DNA from: Streptomyces sp. WMMC940
GTDB taxonomy: Bacteria > Actinomycetota > Actinomycetes > Streptomycetales > Streptomycetaceae
Length of the DNA stretch: 64,000 nucleotides
Assembly (NCBI RefSeq): GCF_027460265.1
Contig: NZ_JAPZBC010000001.1
Coordinates: forward strand, 2,879,501-2,943,500
Direction: 5' to 3'
Shown here: positions 11,315 through 21,169 of the stretch, in pieces
How the letters are laid out: the number at the start of each line of letters is the position of its first letter
How positions within the stretch are numbered: position 1 is the stretch's first letter
Translations under genes and position numbers: made by a program
Notes under the pieces: generated by a model
The model's input: only the letters and a program-made list of their open reading frames with translations
Told to the model about the DNA's origin: nothing
The model's database searches: none

Positions 11315-12145
11315 ATGCCGGACCGACGCCGCCGCACGGCACTCCGCCTCCCGCTCGCCGCCGAGCGGGGCTCCCTGCTGCTGCGGGATCGCCAGTCCAC
11401 GGAGCCCACGGAGACGCCCAAGGACGAGAGCAATCCGTTCGCGCCTCCGCCGGAGGGCTCGCCGGACCGGCCGTGGCAGCCGCGGCACGGGTCGGGGGAC
11501 GACTCCCCGGGCGGGGACGACGGGCACGGTTCCGGCGACGAGGGCGAACGGGAGGACGGGCGCACGTCCTGGGGCAGCCAGTGGAGCAGCCGCCAGCCGG
11601 GCCGTTCCCAGGGCGGCTTCGGCGGTCGGCCGGGCAACCAGGGCGGAGGCGGCAACCAGGGCGGAGGCGCCGGTCAGGGCGGCCCGGATGGCGGCCCCGG
11701 CCAGGGCACCGGTCTGCGCTGGGACCCGACGGACCCCGTCCAGCGCCGCGCCCGGTATGCGCTGCTCGGCGGTATGTGGGCGTTCTTCTTCGCCTTGTTC
11801 GACTTCCCCGAGATCGCCCTTCTCCTCGGGGCTCTGGCGATCTACTGGGGCGGCAGCTCGCTCCGCTCCAAGTCCCGACCGGCGCCGAGCGGCGCGTCGA
11901 CCGCGACGGCCCCTTCCCCCCGTGCCCCCGGGCAGCCGGCGGGCCGGCCGCAGGTCACGGCCGCGGTGAGCGGACTGGTGATGGCCGGGATCGCGCTCAC
12001 GATCGTGGCGATGACGTTCACGATGCAGCTCGTGTACCGCGACTTCTACACCTGTGTGGCGGACTCCCTGACGAAGGCCGGCCAGATCTCCTGCAACGAG
12101 CGTCTGCCGGAGCCGCTGCGGGGCGTCATCGGCGTCAAGGAGTAG
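11315..12145 (+). CDS. Membrane protein with disordered acidic/Gly-rich N-terminus and three TM helices
   Basis: 276 residues from ATG 11315; the first ~35 residues are basic and poorly typical, so the true start could be further in. Residues about 40-150 are disordered (ESNPFAPPPEG, then Gly/Gln/Asn-rich units). Two helices (ALLGGMWAFFFALFDF, IALLLGALAIYWGG) and one near the C-terminus (VSGLVMAGIALTIVAMTF) follow, ending in an external segment with two cysteines (FYTCVAD, ISCNERL). It is divergent from purNH. A conserved Streptomyces hypothetical; function unknown. Confidence 0.75.
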   Translation: MPDRRRRTALRLPLAAERGSLLLRDRQSTEPTETPKDESNPFAPPPEGSPDRPWQPRHGSGDDSPGGDDGHGSGDEGEREDGRTSWGSQWSSRQPGRSQGGFGGRPGNQGGGGNQGGGAGQGGPDGGPGQGTGLRWDPTDPVQRRARYALLGGMWAFFFALFDFPEIALLLGALAIYWGGSSLRSKSRPAPSGASTATAPSPRAPGQPAGRPQVTAAVSGLVMAGIALTIVAMTFTMQLVYRDFYTCVADSLTKAGQISCNERLPEPLRGVIGVKE

Positions 12146-12348
12146 CCCCCTGCCCGCGGGCCTGGCGGCAGCCGCCCCGGGCCGGGTGCGGGGGCGCGAG
12201 CGGCGGCCTTCCGGAAGGAGGGCGTACCCGCCGAACAGGTCGTACGTCGCCGCCGGCCGCGGCGGACGCGTTTCGCCGGACGGCGTGACACGCCGCCCGC
12301 ACGGGACGCGCGCGCGACCTTCGCTCCGTGCGGGCGCCCGTCACCCAG

Positions 12349-12520
12349 CGGCCCCACCCCCCGGCGACCCCGACCCGGCAGACGAACCCGAGGACACCGA
12401 ACCCCCCGGACGCTCGCCCCGGTCGCAGAGACCCCGTCGACCGCCGGACACCCATCACGAAACGGCCCCACCCCCCGGCGACCCCGACCCGGCAGACGAA
12501 CCCGAGGACACCGAACCCCC
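12349..12520. repeat. 58-bp direct repeat, two copies 114 bp apart
   Basis: Positions 12349-12406 and 12463-12520 are identical over 58 bases. The second copy encodes the last residues of the DUF6350 protein (the Ser/Gly tail, read from the minus strand); the first lies beyond its stop. No gene is supported in 12146-12454 apart from this repeat. Confidence 0.85.
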
Positions 12521-14569
12521 GGGCCCGCGCGTCCCCCTGCTGTCGGAGGGACCCGACCAGCTGCCGAGTCCGCTGCCGCCGACGGGACCCACTGGGCCGG
12601 GTGCAGGCCCGTCGGCCACCTGGCCGCCGTCGGGGACGGGTACGGCTCCGACGGACCCGCCCGCTCCGGGGTCCGGCGCGGACCCGCCCGGTACGAGTCG
12701 GGGATCGGGGGCCGGCGACCCCGGCGTGGAACCGGGGGCGGCCGGCGTGGAACCGGAGGCGGGTGCGCCCGGCCCGGCACCGGGGCCCGGAGACAGCGGA
12801 CCCGGTGCGCGGACGGCGGGCCCGGGGCCGGGCATCGGGAGGACGGGCGGCAGTTCGTCCCAGACGCCGCTGTTGATCCCGGGGTCTCCGACGGGCATCG
12901 CGGGCCAGGGAAGCGGGCCCGTCCCGACCGCGGCCGGAGGCGCCTTCGGCTGCGGTCGGGCCCCGTCCCCCGGGGCGGTCGCCGCGGCGGACGGGCCCGA
13001 CCCCCCAGTGATGGCATCGGCCCCGGGTACGGATCCCGCCCCGGGCCCGGCTCCGGGCAGGGCGCCCCCCGCCCCGGGAGTCTCGGGCACCGGCGGCTCG
13101 CCGGACGCCCGTGACGCCGCGGATGTCGGCGGGGTCGGCCCGGCCGGGAACGTCGGTGCACCGGGGGACGGGAACGGGAACGCCGCCATCAGACCGCCCG
13201 ACGCCTGCTTGATGGCCTCCCAGCGAGGGACCCTCAGCGGGCGGTCGGCGTCACGGAAGCGCCATGCGCGGAGCGCCAGGGCGACGGGCACCCCCACCGC
13301 GGCCGTCCAGAGGAACGCGGCCGGTCCCGTGAGCCACCAGACGGGACCGAATGAGGCCAGGGCACCCGTACCGAGCGCCCCACCGGCAGCCGCCGACAGG
13401 CCGGCCATGAGGGCCCCGCAGACGGCGGCCGCCAGCGCCGCGGTGAGCGCCGTCTCGCCGCGGCTCACCGGCGCCTGCCCGGCGGCCGCGTCGGCGCCTG
13501 GGCTGCTCCCGCCGCTGAGGGGAACACCCGCACCCCGGGCCCCTGCCCCCGGGGACTCGGCCGTCGGTGCCGTGCACCAGGCCACCGTCAGCCCCGCCGC
13601 GACCGGCACCACCGCCGCGGCCAGGCCCAGCGGCATGCCCGCCCGGTCGAGCGGTACCGCGGCGAGCAGGGGGAAGGGCGGCAGCGCGGGCGTACCCGCG
13701 AGCCCCAGCGGCGTCGCCGTCGCGCCCGTACCGAGCATGAAACCCGGGCCCAGTCCGTAGGCAGCCGCCCAGACCGCGGCGTTCGGCATCAGCGCCAGCA
13801 CGAGCAGCAGCAGCGCGAATCCGCCCTGCCAGTCGTGCGCGAGCTGCACGAACGCCTCCTGCGCCGCGCCCGCGTGCACCACCAGCGAGGCGGCGACGAC
13901 CAGCGCGCCGCCCCCGGCCAGCACCGCGACCGTGAGCCCCGCGGCCCGGAACGCCCCGATCACCCACGAGCGGGCCGGCGCGATCCGCGCGGTTTCCGGG
14001 ACCCAGCGGGGCAACGGCCCGAGCGGACGCCCGTACGCCGTCCATGCGCCGGCCGCGGCCGTGATCACGACCAGCGCCGGTACGTGCAACAGCGCGCTGA
14101 GCGGTTCCGCGGCGAGTTCACCGCCCCTGGAGTAGAGCACAGCGCCGACCGCCACCATCAGATATCCGCAGCTCACACCGAGGGCCGCCGTGGTCGCGGA
14201 CGGCTGCCGCCCGCTTTCCACCGTCTCGACGGCATCGCGGGCGGCCCGGTACACCAGGAACACCGGCAGCGCCGTGAGCAGCAGCGGGACGAGACCCACG
14301 GGGGCCGGCGTCTCGGAGAGCGTCTCGGATCTGATCAGCTCGGTCCCGTGGGCGAGGAGCCACATGCCGGCGGCGGCGTGGAGCGCTCCGTCAGGTCCGC
14401 TGTCCGGGTACGGGGAGCTGATCCACATCACCGTCACCAGCGCGGCGAGTGCACCGAGCCCGAGGCCCGCGGCGATCGCCCCGCGCAGCAGGGACATCGC
14501 GGGCGGGGCCGCGGACCGGCCGCCCTGCACGGCCACGCGCGTGGGGCCGCGATCGGTCGTCTGGGTCAC
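12455..14569 (-). CDS. DUF6350 family polytopic membrane protein (PerM-like)
   Basis: 704 residues. Residues about 25-470 contain roughly ten to twelve hydrophobic helices (for example [55 protein letters not shown]), matching the DUF6350 family, which actinobacterial annotation often labels cell division protein PerM by analogy with mycobacteria. The last ~230 residues are a Pro/Gly/Ala/Ser low-complexity cytoplasmic tail, longer than usual, and its end coincides with one copy of a 58-bp direct repeat, so the C-terminus may have been remodelled recently. Start ATG 14569 is divergent from the HTH/sigma-like gene. The division role is inferred, not shown. Confidence 0.75.
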   Translation of the reverse strand: MTQTTDRGPTRVAVQGGRSAAPPAMSLLRGAIAAGLGLGALAALVTVMWISSPYPDSGPDGALHAAAGMWLLAHGTELIRSETLSETPAPVGLVPLLLTALPVFLVYRAARDAVETVESGRQPSATTAALGVSCGYLMVAVGAVLYSRGGELAAEPLSALLHVPALVVITAAAGAWTAYGRPLGPLPRWVPETARIAPARSWVIGAFRAAGLTVAVLAGGGALVVAASLVVHAGAAQEAFVQLAHDWQGGFALLLLVLALMPNAAVWAAAYGLGPGFMLGTGATATPLGLAGTPALPPFPLLAAVPLDRAGMPLGLAAAVVPVAAGLTVAWCTAPTAESPGAGARGAGVPLSGGSSPGADAAAGQAPVSRGETALTAALAAAVCGALMAGLSAAAGGALGTGALASFGPVWWLTGPAAFLWTAAVGVPVALALRAWRFRDADRPLRVPRWEAIKQASGGLMAAFPFPSPGAPTFPAGPTPPTSAASRASGEPPVPETPGAGGALPGAGPGAGSVPGADAITGGSGPSAAATAPGDGARPQPKAPPAAVGTGPLPWPAMPVGDPGINSGVWDELPPVLPMPGPGPAVRAPGPLSPGPGAGPGAPASGSTPAAPGSTPGSPAPDPRLVPGGSAPDPGAGGSVGAVPVPDGGQVADGPAPGPVGPVGGSGLGSWSGPSDSRGTRGPGGSVSSGSSAGSGSPGGGAVS

Positions 14570-14685
14570 GCGGCCATGCTGCCAACGACACGCGCTTTAT
14601 CCGCGTAACGGGAGATTGCTCGCTGTGTCGCTAAAAATACGCTTATGTACTTTTCGGCCCAGTACGCCCTCCCGGGGAGGTCTTC
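14570..14685. promoter_or_regulatory. Divergent promoter region, DUF6350 and HTH/sigma-like genes
   Basis: An unusually AT-rich stretch for this genome (14590-14655, including CTAAAAATACGCTTATGTAC) lies between divergent starts. The plus-strand gene has a strong GGGGAGG site at 14674-14680. Confidence 0.5.
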
Positions 14686-16350
14686 ATGACGAAGAGCACC
14701 GCGGACAGCACCGAAGCGGCCGCATCTCCGTTGCCGTCGCCCAAGGAGCGCCGCAGGCTGCGCGAGGGCAAGTCGCTGTCCGAGGAACAGCTCGCGGAGG
14801 CCCTGGGCGTCACCAGAGCGACGATCAGGTCCTGGGAGACGGGTCGCAGCGACCCTCGCGGGCGCAAACGCGAGGCGTACGCGAAGCTGCTCGCCACGTA
14901 CGTGGCCGAGCTCTCGGCCCGGGAGTCCACGCCCGGGGACGAGGGCGGGGCCCGGCCGGCCGACGAGACGGGTCGGAGGGACGAGGGGGCTCGGACGGGG
15001 GCTCGGACGGACGAGGGGGCTCGGACGGACGAGCAGCGGACCGCAGGTCCTTCGTCCGCTCCGGATCGCCGGTCCGGTGAAGGCCGGCCCACCGGGCGGG
15101 CGGAACCGTCCGGGAAGGCCCCCGCCGGGTCGGACGCCCGCACCTCCAAGGGCGCCACCCCCGCCGGGTCGGACGCCCGCACCTCCAAGGGCGCCACCCC
15201 CGCCGGGTCGGACGCCCGCACCTCCGCGGGCGCCACCGCGAACCCCGCCACCCGCACCTCCAGGGGCACCGCCGGCGCGGCCGGGGTCCCCGCCGCCGGG
15301 TCCCGGAGGACGCCCGCAGTCCGGCCCGGGGGAGCCGCACCACCCCCTCCCCTCGAACCCCCGCGCCCCTACCCCGCGACGACCCCGGCCCGGGCCCCGG
15401 TCGAGCACGGCGAGGCTCCGGCTGCGGACCGGCACGCGGCCTCCGCCGGACCGGCAGGCGCGATGGAGGCCGCCGCCGGCGACCGTCCCCCAGAGCCCTC
15501 CGAGCGACCGCCCGCCCGGGACGGGGCCGCGCAGACCGCGGAGCAGGCGTTCGACGAGCTGTACGCCCGCGCCGCCCCCGGTCTCGTCCGCCAGACGCTG
15601 CTGCTCACCGGTCGGCAGTCGCTCTCGCAGGAGGCCGTCGAGCGTGCCTTCCACCTGGCGTGGCAGCGCTGGCCCGAGGTCGCCGTGGACCGGGACCCCG
15701 CGGGCTGGGTGCGGGCGGCGGCGTACGAGTACGCCATGTCGCCCTGGCACCGCCTGCGCCGCGCCCACCGCCGCCACGACCCGGTCGCGTCGGCCCGCCC
15801 CGCCTCGGCCGCGTACCCCGGCGGGCGCACTCTGCGCGAGGCACTGCTCGGGCTGCCGCCGTCGTACCGCCGCACGCTGCTCCTGTACGACGGTCTGGGC
15901 CTCGACCTCCCCGAGACGGCCGCCGAGACCGAGGCGAGCACGCCCGCCGCCGCGAACCGGTTGCTGCACGCCCGCGCGGCCGTCGCCGAGCAGATCCCCG
16001 AGCTGGCCGAACCCGAGGCGCTCCAGCACGAGCTGGGCGATCTGGTGGCGAACCTCTCCACACCCCGGATCGCCTCGGCCCGCGACGTGCGCGGCGGCAG
16101 CGAACGCCGTGCGGAGCTCTGGACGCGCGCCGCGATCGGACTGACCGTCCTGATCCTCGGCGCCGCCGCCGTGACCATGGCCGTCACCGAGGACCACTAC
16201 GAACCGCCGCAGGCACCCGGGGAGCGGGTCGGCGGGGTGCCTCCGCGGAACGGTCCGGAGCCGTGGTCGAAGGAGGACTACCGCCTCCGCGTCCAGCTCC
16301 ACTCCCATCCCGACGCCGGGCCGGCGCGCCTCGTCCCCCTGGCCCGCTGA
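14686..16350 (+). CDS. HTH / sigma-70-like fusion protein with one TM helix
   Basis: 554 residues. Order: XRE-type helix-turn-helix (residues about 25-75, EEQLAEALGVTRATIRSWE); a long low-complexity linker (about 80-280) with three exact 13-residue repeats; then a region like ECF sigma factors, with region 2 similarity (AFDELYARAAPGLVRQTLLLTG ... AFHLAWQRWPEV) and a region 4-like segment (LREALLGLPPSYRRTLLLYDG); finally one transmembrane helix (AAIGLTVLILGAAAVTMAV) and a short external tail. The acidic -10-reading motif of true sigma factors is degenerate, so it may be a membrane-tethered regulator, not an active sigma factor. It sits between the DUF6350 gene and sucD, ending at a shared hairpin. 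Confidence 0.75.
   Translation: MTKSTADSTEAAASPLPSPKERRRLREGKSLSEEQLAEALGVTRATIRSWETGRSDPRGRKREAYAKLLATYVAELSARESTPGDEGGARPADETGRRDEGARTGARTDEGARTDEQRTAGPSSAPDRRSGEGRPTGRAEPSGKAPAGSDARTSKGATPAGSDARTSKGATPAGSDARTSAGATANPATRTSRGTAGAAGVPAAGSRRTPAVRPGGAAPPPPLEPPRPYPATTPARAPVEHGEAPAADRHAASAGPAGAMEAAAGDRPPEPSERPPARDGAAQTAEQAFDELYARAAPGLVRQTLLLTGRQSLSQEAVERAFHLAWQRWPEVAVDRDPAGWVRAAAYEYAMSPWHRLRRAHRRHDPVASARPASAAYPGGRTLREALLGLPPSYRRTLLLYDGLGLDLPETAAETEASTPAAANRLLHARAAVAEQIPELAEPEALQHELGDLVANLSTPRIASARDVRGGSERRAELWTRAAIGLTVLILGAAAVTMAVTEDHYEPPQAPGERVGGVPPRNGPEPWSKEDYRLRVQLHSHPDAGPARLVPLAR
15124..15240 (+). repeat. Three tandem 39-bp units inside the HTH/sigma-like gene
   Basis: Units begin at 15124, 15163 and 15202 and encode AGSDARTSKGATP; the third differs by Lys to Ala and the final Pro. 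Just upstream, shorter GARTDE units (about 14985-15040) are also repeated. The near identity at DNA level suggests recent expansion by slippage or unequal crossover. Confidence 0.9.
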
Positions 16351-16381
16351 TCCCCGCCACGCGCACGCGCCCCGGAACGGT

Positions 16382-16423
16382 GACTGGGCCCGCACCCCGG
16401 AAGTCCGGGGTGCGGGCCCAGTC
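16382..16423. terminator. Perfect bidirectional hairpin between the HTH/sigma-like gene and sucD
   Basis: Exact 20-base arms (16382-16401 and 16404-16423) with a 2-base loop AG lie between convergent genes, mirroring the mdh hairpin in design. Confidence 0.85.
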
Positions 16424-16467
16424 GCATGCTCACCCGCAACGGCGGCCGGCGTGGCCGCGTCGGAGGA

Positions 16468-17352
16468 TCAGCCGAGCAGGATCTCCCGCGCCAGCTTGGC
16501 GGTCTCGGTCGGGGTCTTGCCGACCTTCACGCCCGCGGCCTCCAGGGCCTCCTTCTTGGCCTGTGCGGTGCCGGAGGAGCCGGAGACGATCGCGCCGGCG
16601 TGGCCCATGGTCTTGCCCTCGGGCGCGGTGAAGCCGGCGACGTAACCGACCACCGGCTTGGTGACGTTGGCCTTGATGAAGTCGGCCGCACGCTCCTCGG
16701 CGTCGCCGCCGATCTCGCCGATCATCACGATCAGGTCGGTGTCCGGGTCCGCCTCGAAGGCGGCCAGGGCGTCGATGTGGGTGGTGCCGATGATCGGGTC
16801 ACCGCCGATGCCGACGCAGGAGCTGAAGCCGATGTCGCGCAGCTCGTACATCATCTGGTAGGTCAGCGTGCCGGACTTGGACACGAGACCGATGCGGCCG
16901 GGCTTGGTGATGTCGGCCGGGATGATGCCGGCGTTCGACTGGCCGGGGGTGATCAGACCCGGGCAGTTCGGGCCGATGATGCGGGTCTTGTTGCCCTTGG
17001 CACCGGCGTACGCCCAGAACTGCGCGGTGTCGTGGACCGCGACGCCCTCGGTGATCACGACGGCGAGGCCGATCTCGGCGTCGATCGCCTCGATGACCGC
17101 GTCCTTGGTGAACTTCTCCGGCACGAAGATGACCGTGACGTCCGCGCCGGTCTTCTCGACGGCCTCCTTGACCGAGCCGAAGACCGGGATCTCCGCCCCG
17201 TCGAAGTCGACGGTCGTGCCCGCCTTGCGCGGGTTCACGCCACCGACGACGTTCGTGCCGGAGGCCAGCATGCGCCTGGTGTGCTTCTGGCCCTCGGAGC
17301 CGGTCATGCCCTGGACGATGACCTTGGATTCCTTGGTGAGGAAGATAGCCAT
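16468..17352 (-). CDS. sucD: Succinyl-CoA synthetase alpha subunit
   Basis: 294 residues. With SucC it makes succinate and ATP (or GTP) from succinyl-CoA in the TCA cycle. The N-terminal CoA-binding domain begins [28 protein letters not shown] and the phospho-histidine segment GHAGAIVSG near the C-terminus are present. ATG 17352 is 20 bases after the sucC stop, so sucC-sucD form one operon. Confidence 0.97.
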   Translation of the reverse strand: MAIFLTKESKVIVQGMTGSEGQKHTRRMLASGTNVVGGVNPRKAGTTVDFDGAEIPVFGSVKEAVEKTGADVTVIFVPEKFTKDAVIEAIDAEIGLAVVITEGVAVHDTAQFWAYAGAKGNKTRIIGPNCPGLITPGQSNAGIIPADITKPGRIGLVSKSGTLTYQMMYELRDIGFSSCVGIGGDPIIGTTHIDALAAFEADPDTDLIVMIGEIGGDAEERAADFIKANVTKPVVGYVAGFTAPEGKTMGHAGAIVSGSSGTAQAKKEALEAAGVKVGKTPTETAKLAREILLG

Positions 17353-17372
17353 GGTGTGGTGTCCCTCGTCCC

Positions 17373-18548
17373 TTACTTCGCAGCCAGCTCGGCGGCCTTG
17401 TCGGCCGCGCCGTCCATGGTGTCCACGCGCTCGACGAGCGGGTGGTTGCGGTCCGCGAGGATCTGGCGACCCAGCTCCGCGTTGTTGCCGTCGAGGCGCA
17501 CGACCAGCGGCTTCGTCACGGCCTCGCCCTTGGCCTCGAGGAGCTCCAGGGCCTGCACGATGCCGTTGGCCACCGCGTCGCACGCGGTGATGCCGCCGAA
17601 GACGTTGACGAAGACGGACTTGACGTCCGGGTCGCCGAGGATGATCTCCAGGCCGTTCGCCATGACCTCGGCGGAGGCACCGCCGCCGATGTCGAGGAAG
17701 TTGGCGGGCTTGACGCCGTTGTGCTTCTCACCGGCGTACGCCACGACGTCGAGGGTCGACATGACCAGACCCGCGCCGTTGCCGATGATGCCGACCTCGC
17801 CGTCGAGCTTGACGTAGTTGAGGCCCTTGGCCTTGGCGGCGGCCTCGAGCGGGTTGGCCGATGCCTTGTCCTCGAGCGCCTCGTGCTCCGGCTGGCGGAA
17901 CTCGGCGTTGGCGTCCAGCGACACCTTGCCGTCCAGGGCGATGACACGGCCGTCGGCGACCTTCGCGAGCGGGTTCACCTCGACGAGGAGGGCGTCCTCC
18001 GCGACGAAGGTCTTCCACAGGGTCACCAGGATCTCGGCGACCTGCTCGGCCACCTCGGCCGGGAACTGCGCGGCCTCGACGATCTCGCGGGCCTTCTCGG
18101 CGGTGACGCCGTCGTTGGCGTCGACCGGGATCTTGGCGAGCTTCTCGGGGGTCGTCGCGGCGACCTCCTCGATGTCCATGCCGCCCGCGACCGAGGCCAT
18201 GGCCAGGAAGGTGCGGTTGGTGCGGTCGAGGAGGTAGGAGACGTAGTACTCCTCGGCGATCTCGGGAGCCGTCTCGGCGATCATCACCTTGTGGACCGTG
18301 TGGCCCTTGATGTCCATGCCGAGGATGTCCGTCGCACGGGCGACGGCCTCGTCCGGCGTGGCTGCCAGCTTGACGCCGCCGGCCTTGCCGCGGCCGCCGA
18401 CCTTCACCTGCGCCTTGACGACCGAACGGCCGCCCAGTCGCTCGGTCGCCTCGCGCGCCGCCTCAGGCGTGTCGATGACTTCACCGGCCAGCACCGGTAC
18501 ACCGTGCTTGGCGAAGAGGTCCCTCGCCTGGTACTCGAACAGGTCCAC
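17373..18548 (-). CDS. sucC: Succinyl-CoA synthetase beta subunit
   Basis: 391 residues, full length. An ATP-grasp domain is at the N-terminus ([34 protein letters not shown], residues about 45-60). The middle has [17 protein letters not shown] (Mg-nucleotide ligands), and the C-terminal ligase domain has [16 protein letters not shown]. First gene of sucCD. An exact 16-bp palindrome lies 82-97 bases upstream of its ATG. The mdh gene of the same pathway is elsewhere in the window and frameshifted. Confidence 0.97.
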   Translation of the reverse strand: MDLFEYQARDLFAKHGVPVLAGEVIDTPEAAREATERLGGRSVVKAQVKVGGRGKAGGVKLAATPDEAVARATDILGMDIKGHTVHKVMIAETAPEIAEEYYVSYLLDRTNRTFLAMASVAGGMDIEEVAATTPEKLAKIPVDANDGVTAEKAREIVEAAQFPAEVAEQVAEILVTLWKTFVAEDALLVEVNPLAKVADGRVIALDGKVSLDANAEFRQPEHEALEDKASANPLEAAAKAKGLNYVKLDGEVGIIGNGAGLVMSTLDVVAYAGEKHNGVKPANFLDIGGGASAEVMANGLEIILGDPDVKSVFVNVFGGITACDAVANGIVQALELLEAKGEAVTKPLVVRLDGNNAELGRQILADRNHPLVERVDTMDGAADKAAELAAK

Positions 18549-18629
18549 GCGCGTCCGTCCCTTTGCTTCTAATCGTCGCAGTAGTGATCCGCGGTTCGTT
18601 GTCTGCGTGGGCGTGCCGCGAAGGGCAAC

Positions 18630-18645
18630 GTGACTGCGCAGTCAC
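18630..18645. promoter_or_regulatory. Perfect 16-bp palindrome upstream of sucC, operator candidate
   Basis: GTGACTGCGCAGTCAC is its own reverse complement. It lies 82-97 bases before the sucC start in otherwise gene-free sequence (18549-19017), where a dimeric regulator of sucCD would be expected to bind. The remaining gap holds no gene. Confidence 0.5.
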
Positions 18646-18943
18646 TAGGGAGGCGTACACGGTGACCGGGCACGCGGCATGTCCGCCTCGCAGGTTATCC
18701 CCGTGGGCCGTGGGTCCCTAAATCGCAGATCACAACCGAGCGGTGATACCGGTCACAGATCGCGCGCGCTGCGGAACCGCCGGTTACGGGACGGCCACGC
18801 GCCGGGCACGGTCCGGCACCGAGCGCTCACGGCCCCCGGGGACGTACGGACACGACGCTCGCGGATGCCCACGGGCGCGGCAGGCCCGGCCCGTCGCCGC
18901 ACGCCCCGCCGGCCTCCCCGCGTCCGCCCCCGGACACGGGGGA

Positions 18944-18975
18944 CGGGCGGCCCCCACCCCAATGGGGACCGCCCG
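18944..18975. terminator. Hairpin downstream of the 19018 secreted-protein gene
   Basis: CGGGCGGCCCCCA (18944-18956) pairs with TGGGGACCGCCCG (18963-18975) with one mismatch across a 6-base loop, 42 bases past the stop of the minus-strand gene. Confidence 0.65.
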
Positions 18976-19017
18976 CCGAAGCATGTGACCCGCCGGTCAC
19001 CGGTGTGCGTTCGCCGC

Positions 19018-19980
19018 TCAGAAGCCCTGGGTCGCGTAGCGGCCGAGGGAGTCGGCGTAGCCCGGGGTGATGGTGTCCGCCGCGCCCTGGGCACCGGCGA
19101 CGGCGTTGCCGGCGATCGGGGAGGCGGCGACCGTGCCGTACACGTCCTGTGTGAACGGCCGGACCTCGGACACCACGCCGCCGGCGAACGGGGCCACATC
19201 GCCCACGACGCCGTGGGCGAGGTCGCCGGCGCTGCCGCCGACCCCGTGGGCGACCGGCTGGACGTGGTCCACGACGGTCTCGACGAGGGGCTGAACGGAT
19301 CCGACGACGCCCCCGGCGAAGGGCTGGACCTCGCCGGCCAGGTCGCCCGCGAAGGGCTGGACACCGGAGACCACACCATCGGCGAAGGGTGCGACATCGC
19401 CGACGACGCCCGTGGCCAGGCCGCCGGCGTCTCCGACCGCCTGACCGGCCACCGGGAGCACACCGTCGACCGCGCGGCCGGCGATGGGGGGCAGGACGTC
19501 CTGCGCCGCCTCCTCGGCGACAGGGGTGGCGTGGGCGACCGCACCCCGGGCGTGGCCGTGGACGGTGGCCGGGGCCCGGTCCACCAGTTCCGGCGCGAAG
19601 GAGGACAGCGGGCCGAAGAGGTAGTCGATCTCGGCGCCGGCGTCGGCCACCTCGCTCTCGGCGTACTGACGGGCCTGGTCCGCGGTGGTGAGGGCCGGGG
19701 TCCGGGCGGCCTCGTGAACGGCACCCTCCGCCTGTCCGGCGGTGGTGGCGGCGGTGCCTGCGGTGGTGGCCGCCGCGGCCTGCGCCTCGCCCGCGGCGGC
19801 GGCGACGGCCGGTGCCTCGGTGACCTCGGCGGCCGTGTCCTCGACCGAGTCGGCGGCCTTGTCGGCGGTGGAGAGGGAGAGCGAGGGGAGTTCGTCGGCG
19901 GTGGCGGTGGCGGTGCCGACGGCCCACATGCCCGCGGCACCGGCGGCGACGGCTATGGAGCGGCGGATGTTCTTGTTCAT
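19018..19980 (-). CDS. Secreted repetitive Ala/Val-rich protein
   Basis: 320 residues from ATG 19980 with AAGGA eight bases upstream. A signal peptide is clear: MNKNIRRSIAVAAGAAGMWA then ATATADE (cleavage about residue 29). Residues 40-110 are Ala/Thr-rich. From about 150 onward, units of the type GVVGDVxPFAxGVVSxVQPF recur with a period of about 11-12 residues. The pattern predicts an extended helical or fibrous surface protein. No enzyme motif or sorting signal. The next gene (20069) encodes a protein with similar V-x-P-V units and may be a partner. Function unknown. Confidence 0.75.
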   Translation of the reverse strand: MNKNIRRSIAVAAGAAGMWAVGTATATADELPSLSLSTADKAADSVEDTAAEVTEAPAVAAAAGEAQAAAATTAGTAATTAGQAEGAVHEAARTPALTTADQARQYAESEVADAGAEIDYLFGPLSSFAPELVDRAPATVHGHARGAVAHATPVAEEAAQDVLPPIAGRAVDGVLPVAGQAVGDAGGLATGVVGDVAPFADGVVSGVQPFAGDLAGEVQPFAGGVVGSVQPLVETVVDHVQPVAHGVGGSAGDLAHGVVGDVAPFAGGVVSEVRPFTQDVYGTVAASPIAGNAVAGAQGAADTITPGYADSLGRYATQGF

Positions 19981-20068
19981 GATCGGGAGAGTCCTTCGAG
20001 TTCCGAGGGATAGGGCAGACCTGCTCCGCCCCCGCGCGGCAGGTCTCGGGCAGGGGGAACGGCCTGCC

Positions 20069-20956
20069 CTATCCGGGGAATTCGGGAATCTCACGCCGGC
20101 GGTCGCGCATCCCTGAGGCGGCCTCGGACTGCCCGGAACCGGGCAGGAGCGCGGACGCCGGCGCGTCGTGGAACCAGGCTGCGGGCTGGTCACCGGGGCG
20201 GGGCGTATGGCTGTCGCCGGCGGTCCCCAGCACGGCGGCGCCGTGCGGTGTGGCCGGGGAACGGCCCGGGTACCGCGGGAGGGGGACGTCGCCGGGGCCA
20301 CCGGTCGGCACCGGCGAGCGGTCGTCGCGGGCGGCGTCGGCGAGTGCACGGACGTCGTGGAACGGCCCGAAGTGCTGGACGCCCACGGGGCCCGAGCGGG
20401 GCGCGGCGGCGGTGGACCGCTCGCTTCCGGGCGTGCCCACCAGGGCGCCGCCGGGCCGGGGCCCGGCGGGGAATCCGGTCTGCGGGCCGTACCGCGCACC
20501 GCCACCGGGCAGGTCGAGTCCGAGGACGGGCCGGGAGCCCTCGCCGGGCCACCCGGGCGCCGGGGCGGGCAGCGGCCGTGCGGCCGTGCCTTCCACGGCC
20601 TCGCCGACCTCGCCGACCACGTCGCCGACGGGCTCCGTCGCCTCGGTGACCACATCGTCCACGGTCTCCGAGACGGGACGGAGGACGGGCCGGACGACCT
20701 GCTCCACCACGGGTTCGGTGACCGGCCGCACCACGTCGCGCTCGGTGCGCTCGGTGGCCGGACGCAGCGTCCCCTTCACCGCTTCCCCGGCGACGGACCC
20801 GGTGTCGTCGTGCAGTTGGCGGACCGGACCTGCGGAGCCGGCCGGCGACGCCCCCGCGGGCACCCCGGACCGCTCCGCCGCGTGGGCCTGGCCACCGAGG
20901 ACGAATCCCAGCACCATGAGACCGCCCAGGAGGAGCAACGCCTTGAAGGCGCCCAC
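20069..20956 (-). CDS. Secreted Pro/Gly/Val-rich protein
   Basis: 295 residues, start GTG 20956. The N-terminus is a signal peptide (GAFKALLLLGGLMVLGFVLG, cleavage after QAHA near residue 27). Residues about 60-125 contain repeated VVRPVTEPVVEQVVRPVLRP and VGDVVGEVGEAVEG units resembling the neighbour at 19018. The C-terminal half is low-complexity. Orientation is the same as the neighbour, 88 bases apart, so co-expression is plausible. No known function. Confidence 0.7.
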   Translation of the reverse strand: MGAFKALLLLGGLMVLGFVLGGQAHAAERSGVPAGASPAGSAGPVRQLHDDTGSVAGEAVKGTLRPATERTERDVVRPVTEPVVEQVVRPVLRPVSETVDDVVTEATEPVGDVVGEVGEAVEGTAARPLPAPAPGWPGEGSRPVLGLDLPGGGARYGPQTGFPAGPRPGGALVGTPGSERSTAAAPRSGPVGVQHFGPFHDVRALADAARDDRSPVPTGGPGDVPLPRYPGRSPATPHGAAVLGTAGDSHTPRPGDQPAAWFHDAPASALLPGSGQSEAASGMRDRRREIPEFPG

Positions 20957-21169
20957 CGCACACCGCCCGGCCGCGTGGTGCGCAGGGCGCCCGGCGGCAG
21001 GGGTCTCAGCAGCGGTGACAGTCGAAATGGGGCGAGCCCTCCCAGTCGCGGAACATGCCCCTCCGGGGGCAACGGTGACGATGCTCGCACGAGTCTCCCG
21101 GGGTTGTGCAAGTCCCTTGTTACCGATGAGTCGCCTTGTCCGGTATGTACGGTGACTCGGTGTCCGCTC

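Noticed and set aside
12186..13760. 524-residue plus-strand frame with two copies of a [22 protein letters not shown] segment
   Set aside because: Antisense to the DUF6350 gene, which has clear membrane helices; the repeated protein segment simply reflects the 58-bp DNA repeat.
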